A DNA stretch of 64,000 nucleotides from Cymodocea nodosa (taxonomy: Eukaryota; Streptophyta; Magnoliopsida; Alismatales; Cymodoceaceae), in the NCBI GenBank assembly GCA_036874045.1, contig CM072338.1:16142501-16206500 (forward strand), read 5' to 3'. Positions within the stretch are counted from its first letter, which is position 1. Each line of letters starts with the position of its first letter. Below are positions 51,401-61,939 of this stretch, one piece after another. The notes under the pieces were generated by a model that was not told the DNA's origin, did no database searches, and saw only the letters and a program-made list of their open reading frames with translations. The translations under genes were made by a program, and so were the position numbers.

Positions 51401-54189
51401 ACATGAAAATCTCAATTTGATTAAACTTCATTAATAACTTCTACACCAAAATCTGTAATTGGATTCACTACAAAAAAAAAAACTAAATAAAATTCAAAAT
51501 ATTCTTGAATATCAAAAAAAATTCTCAAATTCATAACGAAAAATTTCATTATTTCTATTAAGTAAAATAGTACAAAAAAAAAAGGATTACAAAAAGGTAC
51601 AATAAAGGCTAACCCAAGTCTGCAAAAGTAACACAAGCATGAATGATTTTGAAAATGTGTACAAGGTGTGGGGATCCAAGTTAAGAAGGATCTTGGATCC
51701 TTCTTTGTCCATGGAATTAGGGTTTTAATGGAAACCAAAACCATATTGAAGGAGAAAGGGTAATGAGATATTCATTATGCTAACAGACATCATAACTACT
51801 TAGAGTTCTTCAAGGCCCATTTACATACCGACATTACTCACAATATATTTTAATTAAACGTAAACATGAGATGATATTTTAAAAATGCCACATGTGCCAT
51901 AAATCTGTACAGTTCCATCCATTCATAAAATTCGTAAACGATAAATAATTAACGAATATGTTGATGTGACATGGTTCTTGATTTTCTAACTTACTGATGA
52001 TAATATAATGGTAACCAATGCTCCAAAACATAATTGATCTGTAAAATCTACCAGACAAGAGGCATTACCGTTATAAAATAAAATAAAAATGTAATGGTAT
52101 AAATCTAAATTCTAATTAATGTTCAGTTCATATAGACCACCCATATCTTTAACAAGTCTTGCCACCATCTTTTGGGAAGTCCCCTTCCCCAGCCTTGTAC
52201 GGCATTGGCACCTTCTTTAATTACCATTCCATTTTTTGGTTACAATGGCTCAATAATAAAAAAATTATTTTGATGCACAAAAGATTTATTAACGTTCTTT
52301 AGACACTGAAGTAGGAAATTTAATCACAAGCATATAAGCTTGAAGACTTAAATCTACGTTAATGACATAACCGAAGTTCTTCAACACCATTAAAATATAC
52401 CTCTAGGTGTAAAATATTTATTAATGTTGTCAAGAACATTTCTTTCTATTTGGTTGGTGTCTTTAAAGATGTCTTCTTCTGAAAATTGGTTTCTCGTTGT
52501 AAGAAATTTGGCTAAACTCTGATCAATATTCAATTATTCTTGACGAAACTCCTATGTCATCAATTAAAGTAATCCAGCTTACCTCTAGATGATTTCCTTG
52601 ATTCCCTGGCAATTTGTTCTCTAAAAATTCCCCACTTTCATAACCTCTCTACATGCTCTGAGAATGGTTTGATGTGATTTTTAGAGTGGATTTTGATGTA
52701 AATTATATTGCAAACAGTAGATAATGAATAGTAGGATAAATTCTCCATTCCCTACATTCATGTCCAACAGCAAACATGTGAAGGTTCCGATTCTCCACCA
52801 CGCTAGCATGAAATGAGTGATCATATCTCCCCTTTTGGACTCCCAATCTACATCCGGAAGCTTGAGGATGGTGGGGGGGGGGTCAAGCAAAACTCCTCCA
52901 AAGCCAGTTCTAAATGGGGGAAGGCATGATCACTTGTGTGCACAATTAGAGCTATTAATAGTTTGTGTCGTGTCGACACCGGTCTAATCTAAATCATGCT
53001 TAGTTGAATTCATATTGACGCAATCTAATTTATTAATGTTGGAGGTGACCCAAGCGTAATCAAGGATCTATTTGCATCATATCGATCAATGATATATTTT
53101 AATTATATTGAATTACATCAGATTGTATTTTTTAACATATATACTAATTGTAAAATTAATATGTCAAATATATAAAGCCTAGAAGTCCATTTAAATTTCG
53201 ATATACTATTTTTGTAAATAATATACCAAATTTATTACAAATCTCTGGATTTTATAAATTTAACATACCAATTTTATAATTAAAATAATACAGTAAATAT
53301 TTTTTGACATATTATTTTTATAAACAGGATATCAATTTTAAAAGAAAAAAAATCATATCATATAGGCATGATTCCAACACAACTTCAAACATCATATCGT
53401 CAGTTAAAAATATAAATGACCGTACCGGAATATGTTGATACAATTAAACTCAATCCCAATGTCACCTCTATTTGCTATCAAGGCAGCACCAACAAAATCA
53501 ATCGATTGACCCTTGGTTTGAGAGATTCCATAGATACTCCAATGCTTAAAATGGTACGTGAGGAATGAACAGATTTCTCAAAATAATTAAGATGAGATAT
53601 ACTTTGTAATCCACACATTTATGATTATGAAAGGGAACGATAATGGTCACAAGGATTGACGAGTCCTTCGCTATAAACATTGTTAAGGGTTGATTTATAT
53701 GCTTACCTACATTTCCAAACAATCAAAGGTCAAGACATTCAGTTAATGGATAATACGTCATCCGCGAAAGACTCATTCACAACAATAACCTACAGAATGT
53801 ATAAACCTCATTCAGAGAAGTATGAAGAATTTCACCCTGTGCCTCTGATGCTTTGAGAAACGTCGATCACAATCTTTTATGATGGACCGAAGCCAATATT
53901 TTGTTAATTAGTTATCATAGAGCTAGCATTATATAAATGAGATTTGCTTTATCCCTTAAAGATGTAAATGCAATTGCCTTGCAGGTGCAGCAGTGATTCG
54001 CACCTTAGATGACTGGATATCATAGGTGAATATATCATCACAATTCTTCTAAATTTCAAATATTGGACACACCTAAGATACTGGATATACAAGGGGGTCA
54101 AAAATAATGTTACCCTGCTTGTTGTTCGAGATATCGCATCCCATTCAGTTTTTTTTTTTTAAAAAAAGGTAGCAGCAGTCGGGCATTTT
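48421..54189. other. Intergenic DNA between GP210 promoter and SAM-gene 3' end
   Basis: Very AT-rich. It opens with a (TTTA)n run (48441-48468). No protein domain is recognisable; the frames at 49632, 50689, 51421 and 52681 are isolated. A T8/A18 run at 51111-51139 may be a retroposon tail. A run of 10 G lies at 52873-52882. The SAM gene's 3' untranslated region must occupy its right end. Confidence 0.55.
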
Positions 54190-54234
54190 TTAGGTGCGCG
54201 GAGCAACAGCACGAAGAATCTTCTTCCTAGGTCC
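54190..54234 (-). CDS. SAM-domain gene, last coding exon E
   Basis: Acceptor TTGCAG, then GPRKKILRAVAPRT and TAA. GPRKKIL is the end of the last SAM helix. The GC content is higher than in its surroundings. The 3' untranslated region runs left of 54190; its end is not evident. Confidence 0.92.
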   Translation of the reverse strand, partial: GPRKKILRAVAPRT

Positions 54235-57200
54235 CTGCAATGATAAATTTAACCGTGGTTAGGATAATAAAAGAGTGGCATCCTCCTACTGTATTGTTAC
54301 CATGGACACAAGAGAATTCAAGAAAAAACAAAATCGCCAAGACTTCATCTTTGACATTTACCACTCAAAGAGCAAATTCCACAGGCGTAATATGCAGTCA
54401 GAGAACATATTGGATTGATTTTTTTACAAAGCAAGTTTGTTCCTAAATTTTTGTCGCTTTGATAAATAAGCAATCTATTTTTGTTTATATTTATCCTCTA
54501 CTAATACATTTTTCACACCAAATTTGTCATATTTTTTTAAAATATCCTTGAATATTAAATGTATATAATAATTATAATTATATGTCAGTCATTAATAGAG
54601 CAATAGTCATTGAAAAGTTTGACTTTTCATTTTTAGTCTTTTCTTAATGTTTTGTGATAAAAGACCCTTTTAGGTATAATTTGTTTAATTCTTTATTTCT
54701 TTCCAATTTAGATCTGATTTGTTTATTTAAATCAATTTAATTGTGACTTAAATTTATTTTTTTCCCTAATTAGTCGATTTTTTTAAAATGGCGAGAAGAA
54801 GACATCATGTTGAAACTATGTTACGTTACAAGATCAAAAAATACCAGTGATACCACTTGCATATTCCGCAATGCATCGTGCACATGACCAACTTCTTCGT
54901 GGTGATAAAAATCCAACAATATGCAAGAAAGATCCAAAGTTTCAAGATGAACTGAGGACATGTTCGCTCAATAGTATTGCAAAAGAAGAATTATGACACC
55001 AGGGTCCACTTCACATGAGGTTGAATAATATGATGATTTTGTTATGCTTGATGCAAACAAACCAAATTTTCAAGTGAAAAATGCAATGACAATGATCCAA
55101 GTAAAAGTGCATCTTTGTCAAATGAAGCACCAAAGCAAAGGAGTCCAATTAATAGACATTTTGCAATTGATCCAGAAGTTACAGTGGAAGAAGGGAAGAA
55201 CAAATTGAAAATGAGGCAAGCTACAACAAATGAAATCTACAAGGGAAGAGATGTAACCATGCACTACATTGCAAGAAAGTTTTATTCAAATAATATACCA
55301 TTTAATACTACACAAGATAAGGCTTTCATTGTTACAGTAGAAGCTATTGGAAAATTTCGGTGCTAGATTAAGGCCACTAAGGAGGGGAGGGGGCGGGGTG
55401 GTTAGTAGTTTCCATGAATTAAGAGTTCCTTGATTAAAAAAAGAATTGACATACAGAAAGGATCTTCCACGAGTCTATGAAGAATCCATAAAAAAATATA
55501 GATGAATTTTGAGAAGTGATGAATGGACTGATAGGTGGGACATGACTTTGAGAAACTTCCTGGTAAATTGCCCAAGTGGGGCAACTTTATGGATGCTTCT
55601 TCATATGTGAAACACAGGAAAAAAATTCAAATTGCTGAACCAAATGATTGACAAAATTGGAGAAGAAAATGCCATTCAAGTTATTTCAGATAATCATTCT
55701 AGCTATGTGCTAGCTGGTAGCTTATAAATTCATATTTTTTATTTGATCTATGTTTTGTACTTTCACTTCTTTACTGGTTTATTTAGTTTTACTTTGTTCA
55801 ATTTACATAGGTAGATTATTGGAAGCCAAGCACCATCATCTTTATTAGAGTCCATGTGTATCCCATTGCATATTTGTATCTACTTGATGCTAAAATATTT
55901 TGGAAAAGTAGGCATAGTGAAGGAAACACTACGAAAAACAATCTCCCAGTTATATTTATAACCATTCATTTGAGTAGGATGGGTAAGGAAAATCACTCAA
56001 AAATGAAAAGAAAATCGCTTTTAATGAATAAATTTTATTTTTATTTGAAAATGTGTTGTACTATGAGATGAAAATAATATAATAATAAGATACATGATTT
56101 CAGAACAATCAAAAATGTGGAAGCAAAAAATTTTATTTGAAAAGCGCTGTATACCATAAATCAATTGAAAAGTTAATCAATACGTATCCAAAATACATAT
56201 AAAAATTATATTTTGATATCATTTTATTTTCTTTTCTTTACATTTGGATTCAAAAAGTTAGAAAAGCTTAAAAATAAATACCAATGATGAGAGAATTAAT
56301 AACAATGTCAAAATTCATTAAAGGTAATAGAAGAGAATAATATAATTAAAAAAGTAATTAAAGCATAAGATGAAATTTTGTTGTTATACCCAAAATTTAT
56401 GATAATTTACAAAAAGGTTGTGATTAAGAAGCTTCCTTTATTTGTACATAATGTATGAATGCATAAAACCTTTATCATAATTATTTTTATGAATAGAATC
56501 CCACCACTTAAGTTTCCTTCCAAGCTATATGAATAAACAGCAGAGATACAGAAAGAGAAGCATGTGTTGCCAATATGAATAAGTATATCATTGTTACCAT
56601 TGGTATCCCTAGATCCTTCAGGTCACCATCACCCATTTGCTTCAAAGCAGCCATATCTATCTACATAGCCATAATTGTGGGAGTTTAGAAAACTGCTGGA
56701 CAATAATCTTGAGTAAATTACATATCATCCAACTATCTATTTGGAAAAAACATATCGACAAACTTTAGAGAAAATTCTCAAGATATCTGTATTTACAAAA
56801 CTTTGGTGTTCCACAATGACGTTTGAAAATACTCCCTTAAAATAATCCTAGAATGAAACTTTGTTCAGACCCAAGGTTATATTAAGGTTCCAAGGTATTG
56901 GCCTTGGGCACCTTAGGCGCCTAGACAAAACCTAGACATTCAAATTAGTTCAATTAACTTTGAAACTTGATTGTACATGAATTTTTCAATCCTGTTTAGA
57001 TATGCATATATACGTCTTATATTCAGACAGTTTTCTATGTTTTTGTAATCTATGGTGTATCAATATTCATTGTCAAGAATTTCAGTAGAATCAAATAATC
57101 AGTATTTTTTTAAGGGAAAACTCATTAAACATGAATAATATGCTCGAACCCAACAGGTACCAAATCCAATTAAAAATTAAAGAAAATGTGAGTTATCCCA

Positions 57201-60200
57201 GGCGAGAAGATATCACACCTAGGTGGTCACGTGACTGAACACCCATCTTAACAACTATGATCAAACCAAATAATTCATTATAAGTTTCAATTTGTGGTCC
57301 ATCTTGAGTCTTTTAAAATAATTATTACTATTTTTACTAATAATGATTTTACTATATATATTTCATGTAAAAAAAAGAATTTAATTTCCAATACTCATTT
57401 ATGATTAGTTCATTCATCAAAAGACATAAGGAAGAGCAAATGTTTCATAAATATATTTTGGTGAAATCTGAACATTATTAAATATAAGATTATAAAGACA
57501 AATTACCTAGACATCAACAATAATAACAATAATCTGAGTCATAATCTCACCGTATGAGGTCAACCACATGAATCTTTTTTTTCTTCCGAATATTATTATC
57601 TATGATCAAATCTTTGATTAAATTACATAAATTTAAATATTCTCTTACAATTCCTAACCAAGTAGTCCAACTTACCTAGGCATCACCATAAATAATTTTT
57701 TTTAAAAAGTCAGTTTTCTCCACATAATATATCACTATGGGAAATCATCATTGGATGAACCTATTGCAAATTCAACCTAATAACAAGGAAAAAGCTATAT
57801 GGAAGTTGGCATGGAGAGGAAGAACAAGCTTACTACAAGTAATGGACAACTTGGAGGAGATGGGATGCTGTAATGAAGGGAGTTCCATCCAAGGTCCAGA
57901 AGCAGGAAGCAAGGGAACAGAGGAAAGGAGCACGTGTGGTGGAAATCAAACCAGTGCGTTCATTGTTTGAATTTTAGGTGCCATGCGAGAGTATGTCATG
58001 ACACTGTTTGCCACAGATTCTATCAACATATCGGACACAGAAGTGATAGCTGCCAGAAAGGATGCACCAAAATTCTCACATACTAGAGCACCAAACAGCA
58101 TTCCTGGAAAATTCTGCTATAGAAAATCAAAGTGGAGTGAGTCCAATTTTGATTTTTAATAGAAGTGGATTGGGTTCTAGAACATAAATGTGGGAAAGGA
58201 AGCCAAGTGTTTGGTTTGATCTGGGGAGGAGATTCCAGTGAAGGAAAAATCACCATTCTCTTCCATTGTTCCAGCAAGGAAAAATCTAAACCTAAACCAG
58301 GTGACTAGAAATTCAAAAGTGTATTTGTGCCAATAAAACCTGAGGAACAGATAAGGTCAAAACAAAGGAAGAATTTAGTAAGATAGGGCAATATAGATAG
58401 TGAATCTAAAAAGAATGGTGAAGCTGGTCCATTGCGACCTAAGGTGACAAGTTCAAAGCTTGGGAAACATTATTTCCATTTATGGAGTAGTGCTGCATAT
58501 AAGTTAATCCTCTCCAAACTCCACATTGATAAGAGTCTCGTACACTAGGTTTACCACTTTACCCTTTTATTAGATTTTAACACCAACAATGCATTTTTGC
58601 ACATGATAAAGCAAGATAACTTCCCTCAATATTCGACTTTATGGGTGAGAAAGCAAAAACACATTAAACCTTAATGGTATTTATTTGGCATTTGAATCAA
58701 CATGAGACAGCCAGTCAAGACAGTGTCATATCAGCCCCTTTTATGCCCTTCCTGGATGCCCAAATGACTTGCAAATAGAAAATTTACTCAGACAACTTAT
58801 TGCTCACAGAAAATTACCTCCTCTGCTTGGAAAAGAACACCATATTTTGCAAGACCCAGTGAATTGAGGAGCCCTACAACAGTCAGTCGTTCATCAAACT
58901 GAAATTAAGAAAAACCGAAAATACTATGTGAGTAAACTATGTGGGAAACAATTAAAAAGCGAAAGGACCTTTTATGAATAATTCTCTTTGTATACAATTT
59001 TGACAACCAAAATCATTGATATCATAAAAAAAATACTTGCAGACCAACGGACCATGTTGGTTAACGGAATGGTGGAAATTAGATCCATTCACAGTGTTTG
59101 AGACACACTCAGAATCCATGTCTAGGTTGTCTGATAATTAAGCTATTACATTTAGTATCTACTATTGATTGATCTCATTGATCATGCATTGCATAGAATC
59201 TAACAAAAGAAACCAAAAGATGCCACCTATCCTTGAAAAATGCATAATCAAATCCTCACATGTTTTGCTAAGTACTTTCTTAATTCAGTGGGATGATGAC
59301 ATTTGGAACCCATGGCATAATCTCTACTTTGGAGGGCACGTTCTGATCAACAACAATTATTTGGGATGATGTGGAAGGGCACAAGGCAACACTCTTCACC
59401 CTGCTCTCTTCTGCCATATTCTTCATTTCACAAAATATTCACATTCTCACAAACTTCGTTTTATATGCAAGATTGACTATAGGAAGGATTTTGATAATAT
59501 TAGTTGGTGTTTCTTTCTTGAGGTTTGGAAGGCTTATAATTTCCTGCAGAAATGGATCAATTGAAACAAAAACATCTTGTCATCAGCTAAAGGAGTTGTG
59601 CTTTTAACAAGAAATCAACTTTGATCTTGTGTTGGACTTTGCCGAGGTTAAAAAACATGTGACCATAAAACTTTGACATATCAGTTACATGCCAATGGAA
59701 ACATGGGAAAGAAAAATATCATGTCCAGACAAAATTAGCATGTTGACCTTGATTTTGACATTGTGTCAACTAATTGAAAAAACAATCCATGTCAATCAAA
59801 TTTCACCAACATTTGTCAATGTTTGATTCCATATTTGTAATGGCAAACCGAGAGATAAGTGCAAGAAGGGGACCCTCTTTCATCTCTTCTCGCCAACCTA
59901 GCAGCAAATGTTCTAGCTTTTATGTGCAATAATGCAATTAGGGAAGGTTTGTTTGCTTGGTAGCAACACTCGAGAGAGCTTAGGCTACAAAAGGACAAAC
60001 ACATTGTGTTGTTCCACAAGTGCACCAACAAAAGGAATAGGATCAACATCGCCCAAATTAGCATGGGAGGGTAACCCATACAAGTGTTCCTACCAATGAA
60101 GATGTTGTAAAGTGAGTTCACCAAGAAGCTACCATCTTTGCACCACAACCATACCTACGAATCAGTGTTAGTAGAATAGAAGAACAATGGCAACTAAGAA

Positions 60201-61710
60201 GCAAGAAGTGTTTCACAAACTCTGGAATCTCATTCACCTTACAACAAAGTTTACCAAAAACTTATGCTATCATCATGAACAAAAATGGACAAAGTGGATC
60301 TCCCTCACTAAGATTCTATTGCACCCAAAGATGCCTTTTAGACCTATCCTTGTTGAGGTGCCCACTTAGCACCTAGGCAGTTTTCAAGACCACCTAGACC
60401 CTAGGCAGCAATAAGGCTATGGTTATATGGACATGGGATGGATCCAGCTAAGGATCCAAGAAAGATCCATCTATAAGGCACGTTATATAAAGGGTTGTTA
60501 GGGTTTTAAACCCTAAAGCAATCAAAAAAATCTTAGGAAACTCTTTCCTCCCCCATCTTGTCTTGACTTGTATTCTAAGTAAATTTGTAAGTTGGGACTG
60601 TTAGACAATGTTGTTGTGATAGCTTAATTAAATGTGTTGTTTCTATATATATATATATATGAATGTGTTATTTTTGGATGTATACATATTTGTTTTTTTT
60701 GACATAAATAATGTGTCATTAACAAATACATATATTTTGAAAATATATTTTGTATATGTACATATATATTCTATACATAAAATTATATATGTATATACAT
60801 ACATACATACATACATAAAAAATTATATGTTTTATCTGTTATGCAAAACAACATTGTTTATTTGATCAGCATCTCTAGGTTGTATCAACTGTAGAAAAAA
60901 AGGATGCAGGTTTACAATGTTTTATCAAGAGATACACCAATATGTAGACTTGAAAAGAATCTCCGATAATATGGATAAACATCAAACACAAGTTATGTCA
61001 AAACATAATCATGCAATAAATAAGATATGGCTGAGAAGGAAACTGATGTGTAAATAGAGTATACCGTGAATGAGCTCTTTGGAACACTAGTGCCAGGTGG
61101 AGGAAGGTGCGCAATGGGCTTTGAGCCTTGAAGATTGACTGGAACCTTGTTCATTTGAGATACTAGAGGTCTTGATGAATCAATTACATTGTTTGATACG
61201 TATGATGTTGGAAGTGAATGCTCTACAGATCTACTGGATGAAACATCATCAAATCCCTTAGCATCTACAAATCTGTCTGGAGATCTGTGTCTCACTCCAT
61301 TCATATCCAAAGAAGAGTATGATTTTCTGAAAGAGTCTGCACTTCTTGTTGGAGGAATTCTCCTCAAATGACTAGGAGTCTTCGATACAAGAATGTCTTC
61401 CCGTGCATTATATTGTGAATGATGCTGCTGGGCTGTTGAATGTCTGTTATAGAGGTTCCAGTTACTTTGTTCTCTCTCTTTCATTTTTCTAGATAGATCT
61501 TTCTGCATAAGCTTCAACCGTAAATCATTCTGTCCAATCTGACAACCTTTCATCAGTTAAGAATCTAAAATTGTCCAATAAATATATTAAACATATACAG
61601 GGATATAAATATGCACGACCCTTAAAAAATATGGAAGGATACTGAGTGTGTGCTGCATGCCATTGCGCATATCAGAACCACTTCTCCACTTATTATTGTC
61701 TCTTCGTTGT
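54190..61710 (-). CDS. Plant SAM-domain protein, last five coding exons
   Basis: Five exons (61643-61710, 61065-61546, 58818-58898, 56598-56660, 54190-54234) join in phase and end in TAA. The N-terminal visible part is basic and low in structure, with DLRLKLMQKDLSRKMKERE and LRRIPPTRSADSFRKSYSSL; it resembles the DLR-KL and PPRS segments of an uncharacterised plant SAM-domain family. The C-terminal end is a sterile alpha motif: DERLTVVGLLNSLGLAKYG, IDMAALKQMGDGDLKDLGIP, then GPRKKILRAV. SAM domains mediate protein-protein or RNA binding; the molecular role of this family is not known to me. The 5' exons are not visible up to 64000 and probably lie beyond. Introns hold LINE fragments and antisense hAT copies. 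Confidence 0.88.
54780..55870 (+). mobile_element. hAT transposase relic (DUF659 type) with an intron
   Basis: Pieces in order: NEAPKQRSPINRHFAIDPEV (55118), KGRDVTMHYIARKFYSNNIP, then DEWTDRWDMTLRNFLVNCPS (55525), FKLLNQMIDKIGEENAIQVI, SDNHSSYVLAG. The next residues RLLEAKHHHLY resume at 55810 after a 98-base segment (55712-55809) with GT...TAG ends and a T-rich 3' part, i.e. an intron. Stops and frameshifts show it is dead. It is antisense inside an intron of the SAM-domain gene. Confidence 0.82.
55871..56597. other. SAM-gene intron, unassigned stretch
   Basis: AT-rich, no signal. The frame 55856-56071 (+) only overlaps the end of the hAT relic. Confidence 0.5.
56598..56660 (-). CDS. SAM-domain gene, exon D (SAM helices 3-4)
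   Basis: Acceptor TGTAG, donor GTAACA, 21 codons: IDMAALKQMGDGDLKDLGIP then M. This is the SAM core I-D-x-x-x-L-x-x-M-x-x-x-D-L-x-x-L-G-I. Confidence 0.93.
57500..57725 (-). mobile_element. L1-type LINE 3' end, minus orientation
   Basis: The minus strand reads WLGIVRE-like, NLCNLIKDLIID and RKKKIHVVDLIR, then a TTATTGTTATTATTGTTG tail. It is the same family as 24850-25205. Confidence 0.62.
57726..58817. other. SAM-gene intron, unassigned frames
   Basis: The frame 57737-57970 (+) opens MGNHHWMNLLQIQ; just beyond, another frame has the zinc-knuckle-like CHDTVCHRFYQHIGHRSDSC (about 57985-58045). This might be a LINE ORF1 or gag relic, but I cannot place it in a family. Confidence 0.35.
58818..58898 (-). 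CDS. SAM-domain gene, exon C (SAM helices 1-2)
   Basis: Acceptor TTTCAG, donor GTAATT, 27 codons: it opens with FDERLTVVGLLNSLGLAKYG and ends FQAEE. This is the canonical SAM start (V-x-x-F/L-L-x-x-L-G-L-x-x-Y). Confidence 0.92.
59290..59620 (+). mobile_element. LINE reverse transcriptase fragment
   Basis: It reads KIDYRKDFDNISWCFFLEVW then KAYNFLQKWINWNKNILSSA, the LINE RT motif F-K-x-D-x-x-K-A-F-D-x-x-x-W-x-F-L. It is isolated from the rest of its element. Confidence 0.75.
59816..60370 (-). mobile_element. LINE RT / zf-RVT fragment, opposite orientation
   Basis: On the minus strand, NLSEGDPLCPFLFMMIA (60320-60270) matches the L-R-Q-G-D-P-L-S-P-F-L-F motif. WCKDGSFLVNSLYNIF (60145-60100) matches the F-x-V-K-S-x-Y start of the LINE zinc-binding tail. 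Its end faces the plus-strand LINE piece at 59290-59620. Confidence 0.6.
60400..61064. repeat. SAM-gene intron with simple repeats
   Basis: It holds a (TA)n run at 60643-60660 and a (CATA)n run at about 60797-60818. A CACCTAGGC-type island lies at 60358-60412 just before it. No genes. Confidence 0.7.
61065..61546 (-). CDS. SAM-domain gene, exon B (basic, Ser/Pro-rich)
   Basis: 160 codons ending SSFT before donor GTATAC. The start at 61546 (after AAAG) is chosen because it keeps phase with exon A; the stronger-looking CAG acceptor at 61539 would break it unless exon A ends elsewhere. Key segments are DLRLKLMQKDLSRKM, RRIPPTRSADSFRKSY, RSPDRF and LPPPGTSVPKSSF. Confidence 0.88.
61643..61710 (-). 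CDS. SAM-domain gene, internal exon A
   Basis: Acceptor TTGCAG, donor GTATCC. It encodes QRRDNNKWRSGSDMRNGMQH plus TL. It enters with one base of a split codon and leaves with one base, which fixes the next acceptor at 61546. It is the weakest exon of the gene: short and only loosely conserved. Confidence 0.65.
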
Positions 61711-61939
61711 CTGCAAGCAAAAAAGATGTATTTGAGGATACAATTGATAAGCTTCAGCAATGATACTTTTAAGTGTCTATGGCAACAATAACATCATTTC
61801 AAGCATACCTATTTATGTGGCCACCTAGGTGCACCTAAGCACCATAAGGGGACTTGAGCATTTTAATGCCCTACTCTTGTTGGGTCATTTATTGGATTCT
61901 TAGGTGGATCATTGAAGATACAATTATATATCCGACAAT

